Positions 43,511 to 54,900 are shown, counted from the first letter of the stretch. The stretch is 64,000 nt of DNA from Poa pratensis (GCA_947311845.1 CAMZMU010000069.1:10791424-10855423); one strand, 5' to 3'. The notes: generated from the sequence alone by a model not told the origin. Program-made: numbers and translations.

Positions 43511-45923
43511 GTAAGTTACGCTCCGTTCTCCGCTATCGTTCTCGTGCGTAGACCGTCTCGTGTGGCCGCCTGCCTGTGAATCTGTGGTTGATCCGCGCGT
43601 ATGGCACGGAAACTGCGTTTGCAGTTCTTAGATTCGTGGGTGGGTAGTTAAGCCCCTTATGTCGAGGCTGCGTGTTCCGCTCTAGATATCTGTGGCGATT
43701 TGCGGAGTGGTGGTGCTGGAGCGGTTCGCTGCCACCGATTTTGTGCCCCTTATGCTAATCCTGGTATAGCAAGCAACGATGAGTTCGGGGACAAACGGCT
43801 GACGGTGCTGTAGTTCTATACTTTGATTTTCCCATCCTATCTTCCCTTTGGTACCTAAAGACCGTGCGAAGCTTGCAGTAGGATTACTCTCTAAATTTCG
43901 TTCTGAGCCTTCTGATTCTTAGGATATTTGGATCATGTAGCGTCCTATTGTCTTATTTGTGTGCTAAACTGGCTGGTGTACCTTGTGGTTGCCTTGTACT
44001 ATATCATTTCCACATGAATGAATGTTAATGCAATTTGTAGGCACAGTTTTTCCTGAGTAAGAGTACTGATACATAGGTACAGTAGTCAGCCATTATTATC
44101 CTGTCTTTTCTATGACACTGAATTGTTCTTATTTCCCCCGCTAAAAAGAGTTTGATCTACATGTTTGATATTAACTTTCCTAATAAAACGAATGACTTGT
44201 CTACATTTTAATAAATTTGGAAATTATGTTCTTGAGCATGCCGTGTACGGTTTGCATTTTGGCTAACTTCTAAGCTGTGTGTTTAGATAGTCATGCTTCG
44301 TGTAATGGAAGACAGTGGACAGTCTGAACTGTTATGACATTTTAATAAATTTGGAATCTGTCTATAGTTGTTGAGGAAAGCAAGTTTTTCTTCTGTATTT
44401 GGTACGTAAATTGTACTAATTGTAGATATTGTAACAAATGGCTCAATCATGCTTGCGGCATTTTATGAAAAGATATGGGATTGATTGATATTTTTTGAAT
44501 CGTTAACGGTTACCGACTAGTAAGCTGATATGGCGGTGCAGGAGCGATTCACTGCCACCGTCTTTGTGCCTCTTATGCTATTCCGGATATAGCAACGATG
44601 AGTTCGGTGACGAACGGCTGACGGTGCTGTAGTTCTATACTTGGATTTCCCATCCTGTCTTAGAGACCGTGCGAAGCTTGCAGTAGATTTACTTTCTATA
44701 TTTCCTTCTGAGCCTCCTAATTCTTTGGATATTTGGATCATGCAATCCCTTTCTGTCTATTTATGTTTACTAAATTGGCTGTGTTCCTTTTAGTCTCCTT
44801 CTACTAGATCATTTCCACCTAGATGAATATTAATGCAATTTATAGGCACAGTTTTCCCTTAGTAAGAGTTTGATACCTAGGGACATTTGTCAGCCATTGT
44901 TATCGCATCTTTTCTAAGACACTGAATTGTTCTTATGTTCCCCTGCAGAAAAGAGTTTTCTCTACTTGTTTGATATTAACTAATCCTAATGAACTGAATG
45001 ATTTTCTTCATTTTAATAAATTTGGATACTATGTTCTTGCCATGATCAGATACCGTGTAGGGCTTGCATTTTGCCTAACTTCTAAGCGTGAGTTTAGATA
45101 ATCATGCTTCGTGTAATGGAAGAAAACGTGCACAATCTGAACTGTTATGGACCTTTTAGTGTTAACTGTAGATCATTATTTCTGAGATATATTTACATGT
45201 TCATGTTACGTATACTGAAAGAGTCTGTTTGCGATCAATATGCTCCTGGTTGAATCTGTCGAGAATTGTTGAGGAAAACAAGTTTTTCTTCTGTATTTGG
45301 GTACATACGTTGTACTGATTGTAGAATTTGTAACAAGGGGCTCAATCAGGCTGCGGCATTTTATGAACAGATATGGGATTGATTGCTATTTTTCGAATCG
45401 ATAAAGGTTACCAACTAGTTAGCTGATGCTTGCGATTTATATTTTTTTCTTATTGATTAAAGGTTGCCGACTAGTTAGCTGCTGCTGATTTAGTTCTATC
45501 TGTGCTGATTTTTTAAATCCATCAAAAGTTTGACACCCTTCATCTGAGAAGAAATTGCTATATCGCTGGTACCTAGTTCTATCTGCTTTGCTTTTCATTA
45601 CTATTAAATTGTGCTGCATTTCAGTGTGCCAACTGTTTATACTTGTGCTTAAAGTATGTTTAACTGTCAGCAAAGTTTGTTCCTACATTTTTTAAGTCAA
45701 ATGTGTAACAAAGATGCACTAATACTTCTGGCATGAATCTAGAATATTAATATAATCACAGATTGATGTTCTTTTTGTGTAATGCTTGGTAGATTTCCTT
45801 CCGTTATTTTCTGTGGGAAATTCTCCTTATTGCTTCCCTTTTTCTGCATTTTACCAGCTGTTTCTGCATTTTTTCTTACCATTTTTTCTGCGTTTATTGA
45901 CACCATGTTTGTTTATATTACAG
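43511..45923 (+). repeat. NOG1 5' UTR intron with a tandem duplication
   Basis: The leader exon ends gtcccacgac|gtaagt at 43510. The intron ends ttacag|gaataag at 45923, 30 bp before the ATG. Inside, 43706-44529 and 44530-45426 are two diverged copies of one segment. Shared strings include atgagttcgg, aacggctgacggtgctgtag, gaccgtgcgaagcttgcagt and tatttggatcatg. A short third copy of the end (ggttgccgactagttagctg) lies at 45462-45481. Confidence 0.8.
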
Positions 45924-45953
45924 GAATAAGTAGCCAAACTTTGTATCGGCAAG

Positions 45954-47960
45954 ATGGTGCAGTATAATTTCAAGAAAATCACTGTTGTCCCTCCTGGGAA
46001 GGACTTCGTCGACATAATCTTGTCCCGCACTCAGAGGCAAACACCAACTGTTGTCCACAAGGGCTATGCTATCAATCGCATTCGCCAGTTCTATATGCGT
46101 AAGGTTCGGTATACCCAGCAGAACTTCTATGAGAAGCTGTCCACCATCATCGATGAGTTTCCTCGGCTGGATGACATCCATCCTTTCTATGGCGATCTGC
46201 TTCATGTGCTCTATAACAAAGATCACTACAAACTTGCTTTGGGTCAGATCAATACAGCTAGAAATATCATTGCAAAGATCTCCAAGGACTATTTGAGGCT
46301 GCTCAAGTATGGTGACACTCTGTACCGGTGCAAGTGCCTGAAGGTGGCTGCACTTGGTCGCATGTGTACTGTCCTGAAGAGGATCAGTCCTAGTTTGGCA
46401 TACCTGGAGCAGATCAGGCAGCACATGGCCAGGCTTCCATCTATAGATCCCAACACGAGAACCATATTGATCTGTGGATATCCAAATGTTGGGAAGAGCT
46501 CTTTCATGAACAAGGTTACAAGGGCAGATGTGGACGTGCAGCCTTATGCTTTTACAACAAAGTCTCTGTTTGTTGGCCATGCAGATTACAAGTATCTTCG
46601 TTACCAAGTGATTGACACTCCAGGAATCCTTGATAGGCCTTTTGAGGACCGAAACATCATAGAGATGTGCAGTATCACTGCTCTTGCACACTTGAGGGCT
46701 GCTGTTCTTTTCTTCTTGGACATCTCTGGGTCTTGTGGGTACACTATTGCTCAGCAAGCTGCACTCTTCCACAGTATAAAATCCCTGTTCATGAATAAGC
46801 CTCTAGTCATTGTTTGCAACAAGACTGACCTGCAGCCCCTTGAAGGGCTTTCTGAGGAGGACATGAAGCTGGTAATGGAGATGAAGTCAGAAGCTATGAA
46901 GACTTTACATCAAGCTGGAGATCCTAATGAGGAGGGTGTTTTGTTGACCATGAGCGCTTTGACAGATGAGGGTGTGATGGCTGTTAAAAATGCTGCATGT
47001 GAGAGGCTTCTTGATCAGAGGGTGGAGATCAAGATGAAATCAAAGAAGATCAATGACTGCTTAAATAGGTTTCATGTTGCTATGCCCAAGCCTCGTGACA
47101 ACAGGGATAGGCCTACTTGCATTCCCCAGGCTGTTGTGGAAGCTCAAGCAATTGCTGCTGCAAAGGAAAAGAAGAAACTTGAGAGGGACCTTGAGAATGA
47201 GAATGGAGGTGCCGGTGTCTATTCTGCCAGTCTCAAGAAGCATTACCTATTGGCCAATGATGAATGGAAGGAAGACATTCTCCCTGAGATATTGGATGGG
47301 CATAATGTTGCTGATTTCCTGGATCCAGATATCCTGGAAAGGTGTGAAGAATTGGAAAGGGAGGAGGGTCTCCGTCTTGAAGAGGAAGCTGCTCAGGATG
47401 CTTTCATGATTGATGGCCATGATGAACTAACTGAAGAACAGCGTGAGATACTGGGTAAGATTAGGAGGAAGAAGCAAATGCTCATCCAAGAGCATAGGAT
47501 GAAGAAGAGCACTGCGGAGAGCCGTCCTATTGTTCCAAGGAAGCATGACAAGGATAGGAAATTCACAACCAAGAGATTGGGCAGGCAACTCACATCCATG
47601 GGCGTTGATCCTACTGCGGCAGTGAACCGACTTCGCAGCCAGTCAAGAGGCCGCAAGCGTGAGAGGTCACTGAGCAGGGCTGATGGTGACAACATGGAGG
47701 TAGATGGCCAGCACTCTGACAAGAAGCTGCGGACCAGGTCTAGATCCAGGTCCCAATCACGACCACTCCTTGAGGTCGTCCCAGGTGAAGGGCTCAAGGA
47801 CTCTGCCCAAAAGAAGAAGGCCATCAAGAAATCCAGGGACTCTGTGAAGAACAGGAACAAGGAGGCTCGCCGTGGAGAGGGGGACCGTGTCATCCCCACC
47901 TTGAGACCCAAGCATCTCTTCTCGGGGAAACGACCAAAGGGGAAGACAGACAGGCGATAG
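45954..47960 (+). CDS. NOG1: NOG1, nucleolar GTP-binding protein 1
   Basis: A single coding exon of 668 codons, close to the usual 650-680 for plant NOG1. The N-terminal helical bundle starts MVQYNFKKITVVP. The OBG/HflX-class GTPase domain shows G1 GYPNVGKS (175-182), G3 DTPG (221-224) and G4 NKTD (289-292), with ITALAHLRAAVLFFLDISGS between. A NOGCT-type region follows the GTPase domain, and the tail is basic and Arg/Ser-rich with a lysine-rich end. NOG1 is an essential 60S pre-ribosome assembly factor in the nucleolus that probes the nascent exit tunnel. A large 5' UTR intron precedes it, and a 76-bp 3' UTR intron (48002-48077) starts 41 bp after the stop, inside the distance that usually escapes nonsense-mediated decay. 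The context aagATGGTG suits the start. Confidence 0.97.
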   Translation: MVQYNFKKITVVPPGKDFVDIILSRTQRQTPTVVHKGYAINRIRQFYMRKVRYTQQNFYEKLSTIIDEFPRLDDIHPFYGDLLHVLYNKDHYKLALGQINTARNIIAKISKDYLRLLKYGDTLYRCKCLKVAALGRMCTVLKRISPSLAYLEQIRQHMARLPSIDPNTRTILICGYPNVGKSSFMNKVTRADVDVQPYAFTTKSLFVGHADYKYLRYQVIDTPGILDRPFEDRNIIEMCSITALAHLRAAVLFFLDISGSCGYTIAQQAALFHSIKSLFMNKPLVIVCNKTDLQPLEGLSEEDMKLVMEMKSEAMKTLHQAGDPNEEGVLLTMSALTDEGVMAVKNAACERLLDQRVEIKMKSKKINDCLNRFHVAMPKPRDNRDRPTCIPQAVVEAQAIAAAKEKKKLERDLENENGGAGVYSASLKKHYLLANDEWKEDILPEILDGHNVADFLDPDILERCEELEREEGLRLEEEAAQDAFMIDGHDELTEEQREILGKIRRKKQMLIQEHRMKKSTAESRPIVPRKHDKDRKFTTKRLGRQLTSMGVDPTAAVNRLRSQSRGRKRERSLSRADGDNMEVDGQHSDKKLRTRSRSRSQSRPLLEVVPGEGLKDSAQKKKAIKKSRDSVKNRNKEARRGEGDRVIPTLRPKHLFSGKRPKGKTDRR

Positions 47961-48001
47961 ACCAATCAATGCGTGGCTGCTGCTTGTCGTCACTGTATCA
48001 G

Positions 48002-48077
48002 GTGCGTGAACTGTGCTTCACTGTTGTCTGTTATTAGCGTTGTAGGTTGATTCGTAACTTATCTTCTCACCCTGCAG
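48002..48077 (+). other. NOG1 3' UTR intron
   Basis: The donor is tatcag|gtgcgt and the acceptor ccctgcag|gaactt. It lies after the stop codon, so it affects only the transcript. The remaining 3' UTR probably runs to about 48370. Confidence 0.6.
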
Positions 48078-48788
48078 GAACTTAAGAATCAATGCTATTT
48101 TCCTGCTGGTGTTCGGGGAGGTCTCAGTACCCAGCCGGCTGGAAGAGACGCTACTATCTACCATTTTCTTCTGGCTTATGCTCTCTGTTAGGGTCGGCTT
48201 ACGTTTATTTTCTGCTGAACTATATGTTACCTCTGGTTCGCTCTGCACTATTGCTGTGTGGCGTCAAATTTTGTTTGAGTGTATTAATGTATTTGAACGG
48301 GCCGTTTGTTTTAGTTTTATTGAGATGCTTGTCCTGTGATATACCAGTTATTTTTCTACAAATTTGAGATGCACTATATGCCTGTATGAGTGTATCGCGT
48401 GAGCTTTTTTTTGGGGTCTGGATCCTTGTGTTTTTGGTATCAGTAAATCAGTGTGCATGACCCTATCTAGCTGCTGCTTCGACCTTTGTGCCTAAATAGC
48501 TGTTTATATGCTAGCCCAACCTTTTTGCTCGTGGCATCGAGCAGTTGTTGCCCTTAGCGTCGTCAGGCTCTAGATTTTGCACTCTGGTTTATTCAGGTTT
48601 ATTTGCGAGGTGCGGTTTTGTACTGTCATCTCTCTATCAATTATGTCGTTACTTAGTTTTACACCCCCTTCCTCTCCTCCCTGAAACTTTCCGTTGAGAG
48701 TCCACCACCAGTTCTCGGCCCCTCCCTGGCTGGCTCTGCTGGCTGGTGTGAGGATGAGGGAGGTCGCCGGCCTGCCCGGTCCCATTGT

Positions 48789-49873
48789 ATATATTTCGTT
48801 TTGAGCTTTTGTAGATCTTGAGTTGAATTAGTATATTTCGTTTTGAGCTTTTGTAGATCTTGAGTTAGGGTTTGTAGGACTTGGTCCCATGTGGCGTCAT
48901 GCCGCTCTGCCTCCTACTCCTGGCGTTCTCTGGCAACACCGGAAACGTTTCCTTCCGCTCAGGCGGCTGCGGTCCATGGTGGTCGGCGGTGGCTGCTAGA
49001 GGATTTGAAGGAGGTACATCCAATAAAAGCCTGATCTTGGAGCTCGGAATCATGGGGAGCTGCTCTCCTCTTTGCTTTCCCCTAGTGGTCGTGGTGATAG
49101 ACATGGGATTGACGACGTAGGTGGCGTTCAAGGGTTCCGTGCTGGACGGGATGTTCATGCTGCAACGTGAACTTTGGTCTATCGGAGTTCCTCAGTACCG
49201 TTTTGGCTTTCATAGATGTAGAGTTAGGGTTTGTAGGACTTGGTCCCATGTGGCGTCATGCCGCTCTGCCTCCTGCTCCTGGCGTTCTCAGGCAACGCCG
49301 ACAACGTTTCCTTTCGCTCTGGCGGCTGCGGTCCATGGTGGACGGTGGCGGCTACTACTGGATTTGAAGCAGGTATCTCCAATAAGTTGTCTCTTGGAGC
49401 TCGGAATCATGGGAGCTCTCCTCTTTTCTTTCCCCTAGTGGTCGTGGTGATAGACATGGGATTGAGACGGAGGCGGTGCTCAAGGGTTCCGTGCAGGACG
49501 GGATGTTCATGCTGCGGCATGAACTTTGGACAGTACCGGCAACTTTGCACTGGAGCTATCCGCGGCGAAGGGAGCCACTCCAGGCCGGGTAGCAAGGTTC
49601 TTCCACCGCTGTTCTTCCTTCTCGCGTGGCTCTACCTCGATCTCGGTCTGGAATTCAGCATCGTCGTCGCCTCAAGTGGCTTGTTCCCCAGTGACAACAA
49701 CGGTGCCCAAATCTGGAGGTGGCCAATCTGCGGCGGAATGAACCTAGGACTGGATTGCTTTTCCACTTTTTGCTCTAGGGTTCTTGTTGTAATTTTCTTT
49801 TTTCTTAGGGTGTTATCTATAGTTTGTACCCACTGATCAAGTAATGTCAGATTCTCCCGTTCAGAAAAAAAAA
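48789..49873 (+). mobile_element. Non-autonomous retroelement (plus strand) with internal tandem repeats
   Basis: The 3' end reads tgttatctatagtttgtacc ... ttctcccgttcag followed by A9. The front has a 35-bp unit tatatttcgttttgagcttt... repeated at 48789 and 48832. The main body is duplicated: 48862-49177 and 49221-49529 share gagttagggtttgtaggact, ggtcccatgtggcgtcatgc and ggtcgtggtgatagacatgg. No coding domain was recognised, and the duplicated frames are not clearly protein-like. Target duplications were not identified. Confidence 0.55.
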
Positions 49874-49918
49874 CTCAGGTTTTGCCACAGGCGTTTGCCT
49901 CCCCCCCCCTCCCCCCCC

Positions 49919-50660
49919 TTTTTTTTTGAGAGCTAATACTTGTATTCATACGAAGAGGAAAACAGTACACATCCAGATACAAGCAAGAACACAACTAGAG
50001 AGGATACAGAGAATCACTGCTACCTCCCACCATCTTCAACCTCGACGGCACCCAGCAGGCGAGACCTCCATCGCCGGAGACGAAGAAGGAAAAACAGCCG
50101 CCAGGAGCACTCACCACGGGAACGGAAGAACTTCTAGCCCAAAGGCGTTGATGAGCCGTAGCAACCACCAGCTCCGACGAGCTGGATCTGAAGATGAAAG
50201 CCCAACGGCCGGGGACGCACCCCAAGCTCCTGCCGCCCCAGATCTGGGGCCAGCGCCACGCCAGATCTTCCACCTGCAACCCACGAAGCCCCGCAGCAAC
50301 AGCCACCACATCCTCCAACAGGCCTCCTGAACACCAACCACGAAACCACCACCGATGCCGGAGGAAGCGCCGGCAGGACGAAGCAGCAACCATCCGCTGC
50401 CGTCGAAGACGCCAGCGGAACCAAGTGGAGGCTGCAGCCCAGCAAAACGACGACGGAGGCCTCCCCACCTCGGCCCCGACGTCCAAGATCCGCCCTATCT
50501 ACACCGTCAGAGCGTAGATCCGGGGATTCTCCATCCTCCCGCCGCCGAAGCGGCCGACGGAGGGTGAGAAATCCCACGGATACGCCGGCGGACGCTGGCC
50601 GAACCGGGTCGCCCTCGAGTCGCCTCTGAAAAGAGATGAGGAGGGGAGGAGGTTCCAGAA
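49919..50660 (-). mobile_element. Non-autonomous retroelement (minus strand)
   Basis: A T-run at 49919-49928 is followed by gagagctaatacttgtattc and a GC-rich body ending gagatgaggaggggagg. The layout and ends resemble the 990-bp element at 21495-22484. It is preceded by poly-C tracts. No target duplication was found. Confidence 0.55.
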
Positions 50661-51077
50661 ATACGCGGTATTGGTCAAACTGGTGTCTTAATACTCTACA
50701 GTAGGATTAGTTCCGATGAACAATCTCTTCGATTTTCTTTTAGACGAAAAAACAGTTCACTAGCTGCGTCAAGGCACATACCCTGAATAAAATCTTACAG
50801 TACAAAACTCTGACCACGCTGGCCGTAAGGAACGTGGCTCAACTTACGGCCGCTGCTACACCAATGAAAGAACAACTAAGGTTTGTGCCTCACACTATCA
50901 TCATCCAAAACTTGCTGACCGTCATAAGTCAGACCCGAACATCCAAAGCTACGGGATCAGTGAGCACGGAGCACTAGGCGCAGAATCTGCGTGACAGAAG
51001 GTTGCTGACGGCGCGTTTCTGCTCTCGACGCTGGCACGGGCTCGCCGATATCACAACAGCGACACGCCGTGACTCCG
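50661..51077. other. 3' flank of the J-domain gene
   Basis: This likely contains the 3' UTR of the minus-strand J-domain gene. No other gene was seen. Confidence 0.35.
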
Positions 51078-52354
51078 TCACGTCGACATCCTCTGTCTCT
51101 TATTCCTGCTTCCGGCGCTCGCATCCTCATGCGTCCATGGCGCCTCCTCCCGTCGTCCCTGCAAGATGGGGCAAATGAGGAAGATCACGGTTAGGGCCAG
51201 AATGTGGACATGCCTTTTACAGAACTGAAACTGTAATCAGATACATGTGCTATGTGGTTCTCAAATACTACCTTGGAAGATAAACCTGACAGGCCTGGAC
51301 CCGGGCCCGAACGACCGGGTCTCGCCGGCATCCCGGAGCCCAACGGCGATGAATAACACCGCTTGTTGCCACCGTTACGCGACGGTGGCGCCTGAGCAAA
51401 CGAAGATCCCGACGCACATGGCGTGCTCTGGGTATGGGCTCGGTGGACCATCGGAGGCGGCACGCCGAACCCGAACCCGCCCATGAGATCACCCTGGAAC
51501 ATGTCCACGAACAGCTGCTGCAGCTCCTCGAAGCTCTCCTGCATCCGCACAACACGGTAAGCCACAGAGATCTGAACGGGCGCGAAGCACGCCTGCCACA
51601 CAGTTTCAGAATTTGAGCTAGCTTACGGTTGGCGTTGACTCGCTCATCATCTCTGCCATCTCGCCGAGGAAGTCGCCCATCCCCGACACCTGCCACGAGA
51701 GAGGAAGAGAAGAACTTAGAACACCCCGTAAAGACAGTAACAAACTTTGCTCGACCGCAACTGAAAGTATGATTGATCAAGAGATTAGTTGGCTACATCT
51801 TGCTCGTGGTTGATGTTGTCGTCTTCGCTGTCGTACACGCCGACGTCGTAGAGGAGCCGCTTGCCGGAGTCGGACAGCACTGCAAGTATGTATGTGAGCT
51901 TTACGCACGCACGCAGTCAGCAGCAAGATCTGCGCTTAATTCGTCGCCATGGAAATGAACTGTGCGTGCTGGCTAGCTAAAGCATGGCGTGATTTGCTTG
52001 TAGAATAGAGGAGAAAGATGATGGCGCAGAGATGGGGAAATCATAACCGGAGTATGCGCCCTGGATCTCCTGGAACCGCTCCTTGGCCTCCCTCACGCGC
52101 GTCGAGCTGCCGGACGCCACGCACCTGTCCGGATGCCATGTCTGCAACAACAAGAACAGAACGGTACAGTTACAACAGATTCGCGGCGGCGGGGTACAGC
52201 GACTTGAAGCCCCATCGGTGGACATACGACTCACCATGGCGAGCTTGCGGTAAGCGAGCCTGAGGTCGGCGTGGGAGCACTCCTTCTTGAGCCCGAGGAC
52301 GCCGTAGAGGTCGACGTCGGACGCGTCCTCATGGCAGATGCCGCTGCCACCCAT
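51078..52354 (-). CDS. J-domain (DnaJ/Hsp40 class C) co-chaperone
   Basis: There are six minus-strand exons: 52354-52235, 52141-52048, 51879-51797, 51689-51627, 51538-51272 and 51158-51078. All have GT-AG borders and consistent phases and give 235 residues. The J domain covers about residues 14-100: DLYGVLGLKKECSHADLRLA, YRKLAM, then TWHPDRC with the HPD motif at 43-45, RFQEIQGAY, and VLSDSGKRLLYD. Downstream are an acidic linker (DSEDDNINHEQD), a Met-rich MGDFLGEMAEMM segment and a Gly/Pro-rich region. The basic tail is RREEAPW...RNKRQRMST. No zinc-finger or C-terminal substrate domain is present. It should stimulate Hsp70 ATPase, probably in cytosol or nucleus. It resembles a plant family of short nuclear/cytosolic J proteins. 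Confidence 0.9.
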
Positions 52355-52880
52355 GTCGATCGTCGGTCACCGTCGTTGGTTCGTGCCAGTCCGGCGTCGT
52401 CGGCGCGCGCGGAGGGGGAGAGAGAGAAGCGTTGGCGCGTAAGGTGGAGTACGAACGTGCTGGAGCGGACGAGGTGGGGGTTCTGTGCTCTGTAGCGTGG
52501 CTTGCCTTGCCGACAAGGTGCAGAGAAGTAACTAGAAGCCTGTGGCGTTGGTGGTGGGGCCTGCACACGCCGCCGGAAGCCTCTAGAAGCGGAGCCATGA
52601 CACCGACGGCTGCCGTCCGTTTTTAGCAAAAAGAGGGGCTGTGATTTTTTTATACGAAGACATCTTCCAGATGCATCGGGAGACGGGAATGTACCAAACT
52701 TTTATTTTTAGATCTTTAGCGTACTAAAGTTAAGTTAATCACAAGTCGACATAGCCATAAGAGCTCACCAGCGGACCCCGGAAATTTGTCCGGCACCTTC
52801 CAAATTGTGTCCACTTTGATGGTGTTGATACTTATTCAGCCATTCACAAGTTCTCCACATTGACACCCCAAATGGCTAGC
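52355..52880. promoter_or_regulatory. Upstream region of the J-domain gene
   Basis: The first 250 bp are GC-rich and include agaag/cttct-like half sites around 52567-52580 (cctctagaagc), suggestive of a heat-shock element. A 48-bp piece at 52627-52674 resembles 56919-56966 (aaagaggggc..g.gattt.tttatacg.a). No gene was seen. Confidence 0.35.
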
Positions 52881-53050
52881 TTTTTTTTTTTTGAACAAGG
52901 ATCTGATCCATATATTCAGAATACTCAGTACAAATTACAAGCCAGCACAAGAAAGAAAAGAAAATTACAAAAAGGTCCTGCAATTTGCACGAAGCACCCT
53001 GAGCATCCTCCGGGAGGAGGCGCCTAATCATTTTCATTTCCCTAATCATT
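52881..53050 (-). mobile_element. Short retroelement 3' fragment
   Basis: A T-run (about 52881-52891) is followed by gaacaaggatctgatccata, tattcagaatactcagtaca and attacaagccagcac. This is the 3' end type of the minus-strand non-LTR elements at 21495 and 49919. It is truncated after about 150 bp. Confidence 0.5.
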
Positions 53051-53196
53051 TTTTTTTCACAAATTGCAACATGCAACCAACAAATCAAGCAAACACATTG
53101 TAAATAAATTTAAATGAAATTTAACAAGCGACATAATCTAGTGGCGCTTCCGACTCTGGCGTGGTAACAGCGTGGGAAACATGGATGATGCTGGTG

Positions 53197-54165
53197 TCAC
53201 CGTCCACTTCCGTCCCCGTCGTCGCAAGTGTCATCGGCTATTGGTGGGGGCGGCCTTGAAGAACGTAGATGCCTCTCAAGGAACTTCCATGTCTCCGGGT
53301 CGCCGCCCTTGCCGGAGTGTGGTGGGGTTTGATCTAGCGCTGCCGGAAGGAAACCTCGAGGGCCGCCTGCATGCCCTCCCACTGTGGCTCCGGCAAGTCA
53401 CGTCTATGTCCTCATCCTGCGCACCCTGCTCTGGAGCCGGCGCTGGTGATGGGCATGTTCTTGTGCTGGTGGGAAGAGAAGCTCGTCGTCGTCACAGCCG
53501 GCCAGCTCGTCGTCCGACGTGAACAAGTCCCAACGTGACGACGACATGCCGGCAGGAAGGAAGAAGCTGCCGAGACGCTCCTGGTACTCCGCCTCCACCA
53601 CGGCGTGCCAGTGCGGCAACAAAATGAAGTAGAAGGGGTCGATCTGCTCCAACCACGGTAGGTCCCTCCACTCCCGCTTGATGTACTCGATACGTGCCTG
53701 CCCGCAGAGTCGTGGTGCCACCGGTACCTTGACGATGTTCATCACCCACCCGTCCGGTAGGTGACGGTCGTCTGCCACCGTGATGTTGTGGCATAGGTGG
53801 TGTGGCGCCTCCTCGACCATCATCTCTTGTGGAGGCGGTGCAGGTGGAGGCGAGTAGGCCGACAGAGGGTTTGTCGGCGCTCGAGACGAGGTGGCCTCCT
53901 CGCGCCGCATCACGCGGTGCGCCGGTGCCACGTCTCGGCCATCTGCCGCTACTCGTGTAGGAGGCGGCGTTGCTCCAGTTGCTCGCGGCGTCTCTCGCCG
54001 CGGCGCTCGTTGCGGCGACACGCATGATCTGTGGACAGCGCATCGGCGTGAAGGCGAAGCTCGTGTTCCGGCATGCTGGACAGTTGATTTACTAGCGACG
54101 GGACGGACTTGGGAGAAGGAGAGGGGGTGGTGAACTATGTGGGGGAGAAGAGAGGCGCGCCACAT
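53197..54165 (-). pseudogene. Repeat-associated ORF, degenerate, unknown function
   Basis: The minus-strand frame 54165-53404 (253 codons) ends MRT-stop. A related frame continues at 53382-53197 (GGDPETWKFLERHLRSS). The most protein-like part is PDGWVMNIVKVPVAPRLCGQ, then WRDLPWLEQIDPFYFILLPH and WHAVVEAEYQERLGSFF. The first 100 codons are probably out of frame: a second reading from 54074 (MPEHELRLHADALSTDHACR, RRNERRGERRREQLEQRRLL) looks more natural. I recall similar proteins in Triticeae repeats but cannot name a family. The right border carries gtggagatgctctaag, a GAGCATCTCCAC-type transposon end, so this may be cargo of a DNA transposon. Confidence 0.4.
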
Positions 54166-54579
54166 GTTGTTTTAAAGCCGGCCGGAGGAGTGGGGTTGGG
54201 TGGCCAAAATTAACGCCAAGCACTGGTTTATCTGGCACGCATTGACGCCGACGACACATGTTCAGCCGACGTCTGAGGGAGCCGCTGCGATGCCAACCTG
54301 TGGATGGCACGGCTCGATGCGTCTCGTTATTCCACGCATGTCAAAGGAACCGTTGCGCCATTAAACGCCACAATAATTTGACCGGCATTGTCTATGGCAA
54401 GTGCCGCCTGTCGTAGGGCTTGCCCGGCCACTATCCGGCACCCCCCAACAGGCCCCCTAAGTTTGGATGCACTCTCAGGGGTGCAGGACAAACTAGGGGT
54501 CGGACCAGACATTGGGGTGCCCACTTTTTCATGTCCGGCCCCTCCCCCTAATAAGGCTTTGGTGTGGTTTAGAGTTGTA

Positions 54580-54592
54580 GGTGGAGATGCTC
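54580..54592. repeat. Possible transposon end (GAGCATCTCCAC type)
   Basis: The sequence ggtggagatgctctaa reads TTAGAGCATCTCCACC on the minus strand, a motif common at ends of grass PIF/Harbinger-like elements with TTA/TAA targets. The matching left end was not found. Confidence 0.35.
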
Positions 54593-54652
54593 TAAGACCG
54601 CATTCTGCTTATCGATCATTCTCATCTTTAGCAGACATGAAAGGCCAGATTT

Positions 54653-54839
54653 TTTTTACTGAAAACCAGTCGGAGCTGCTTTTCATTATGAGTAGAAGAA
54701 AGGCTGATAGCCAATGACTCGGTTTATAAGGGAAACCAGGCCGGAAAACCTTACAACTCCTAGCAGAGCTAGGTCAGTGGCACACGCCGAAGCATGGCAC
54801 AACAGCAACAACGTCAAGACTCAGCAACAACACTACAGC

Positions 54840-54900
<61 letters not shown>

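Noticed and set aside
45918..46772. 284-codon minus-strand frame over NOG1
   Set aside because: It is antisense to the conserved GTPase coding sequence.
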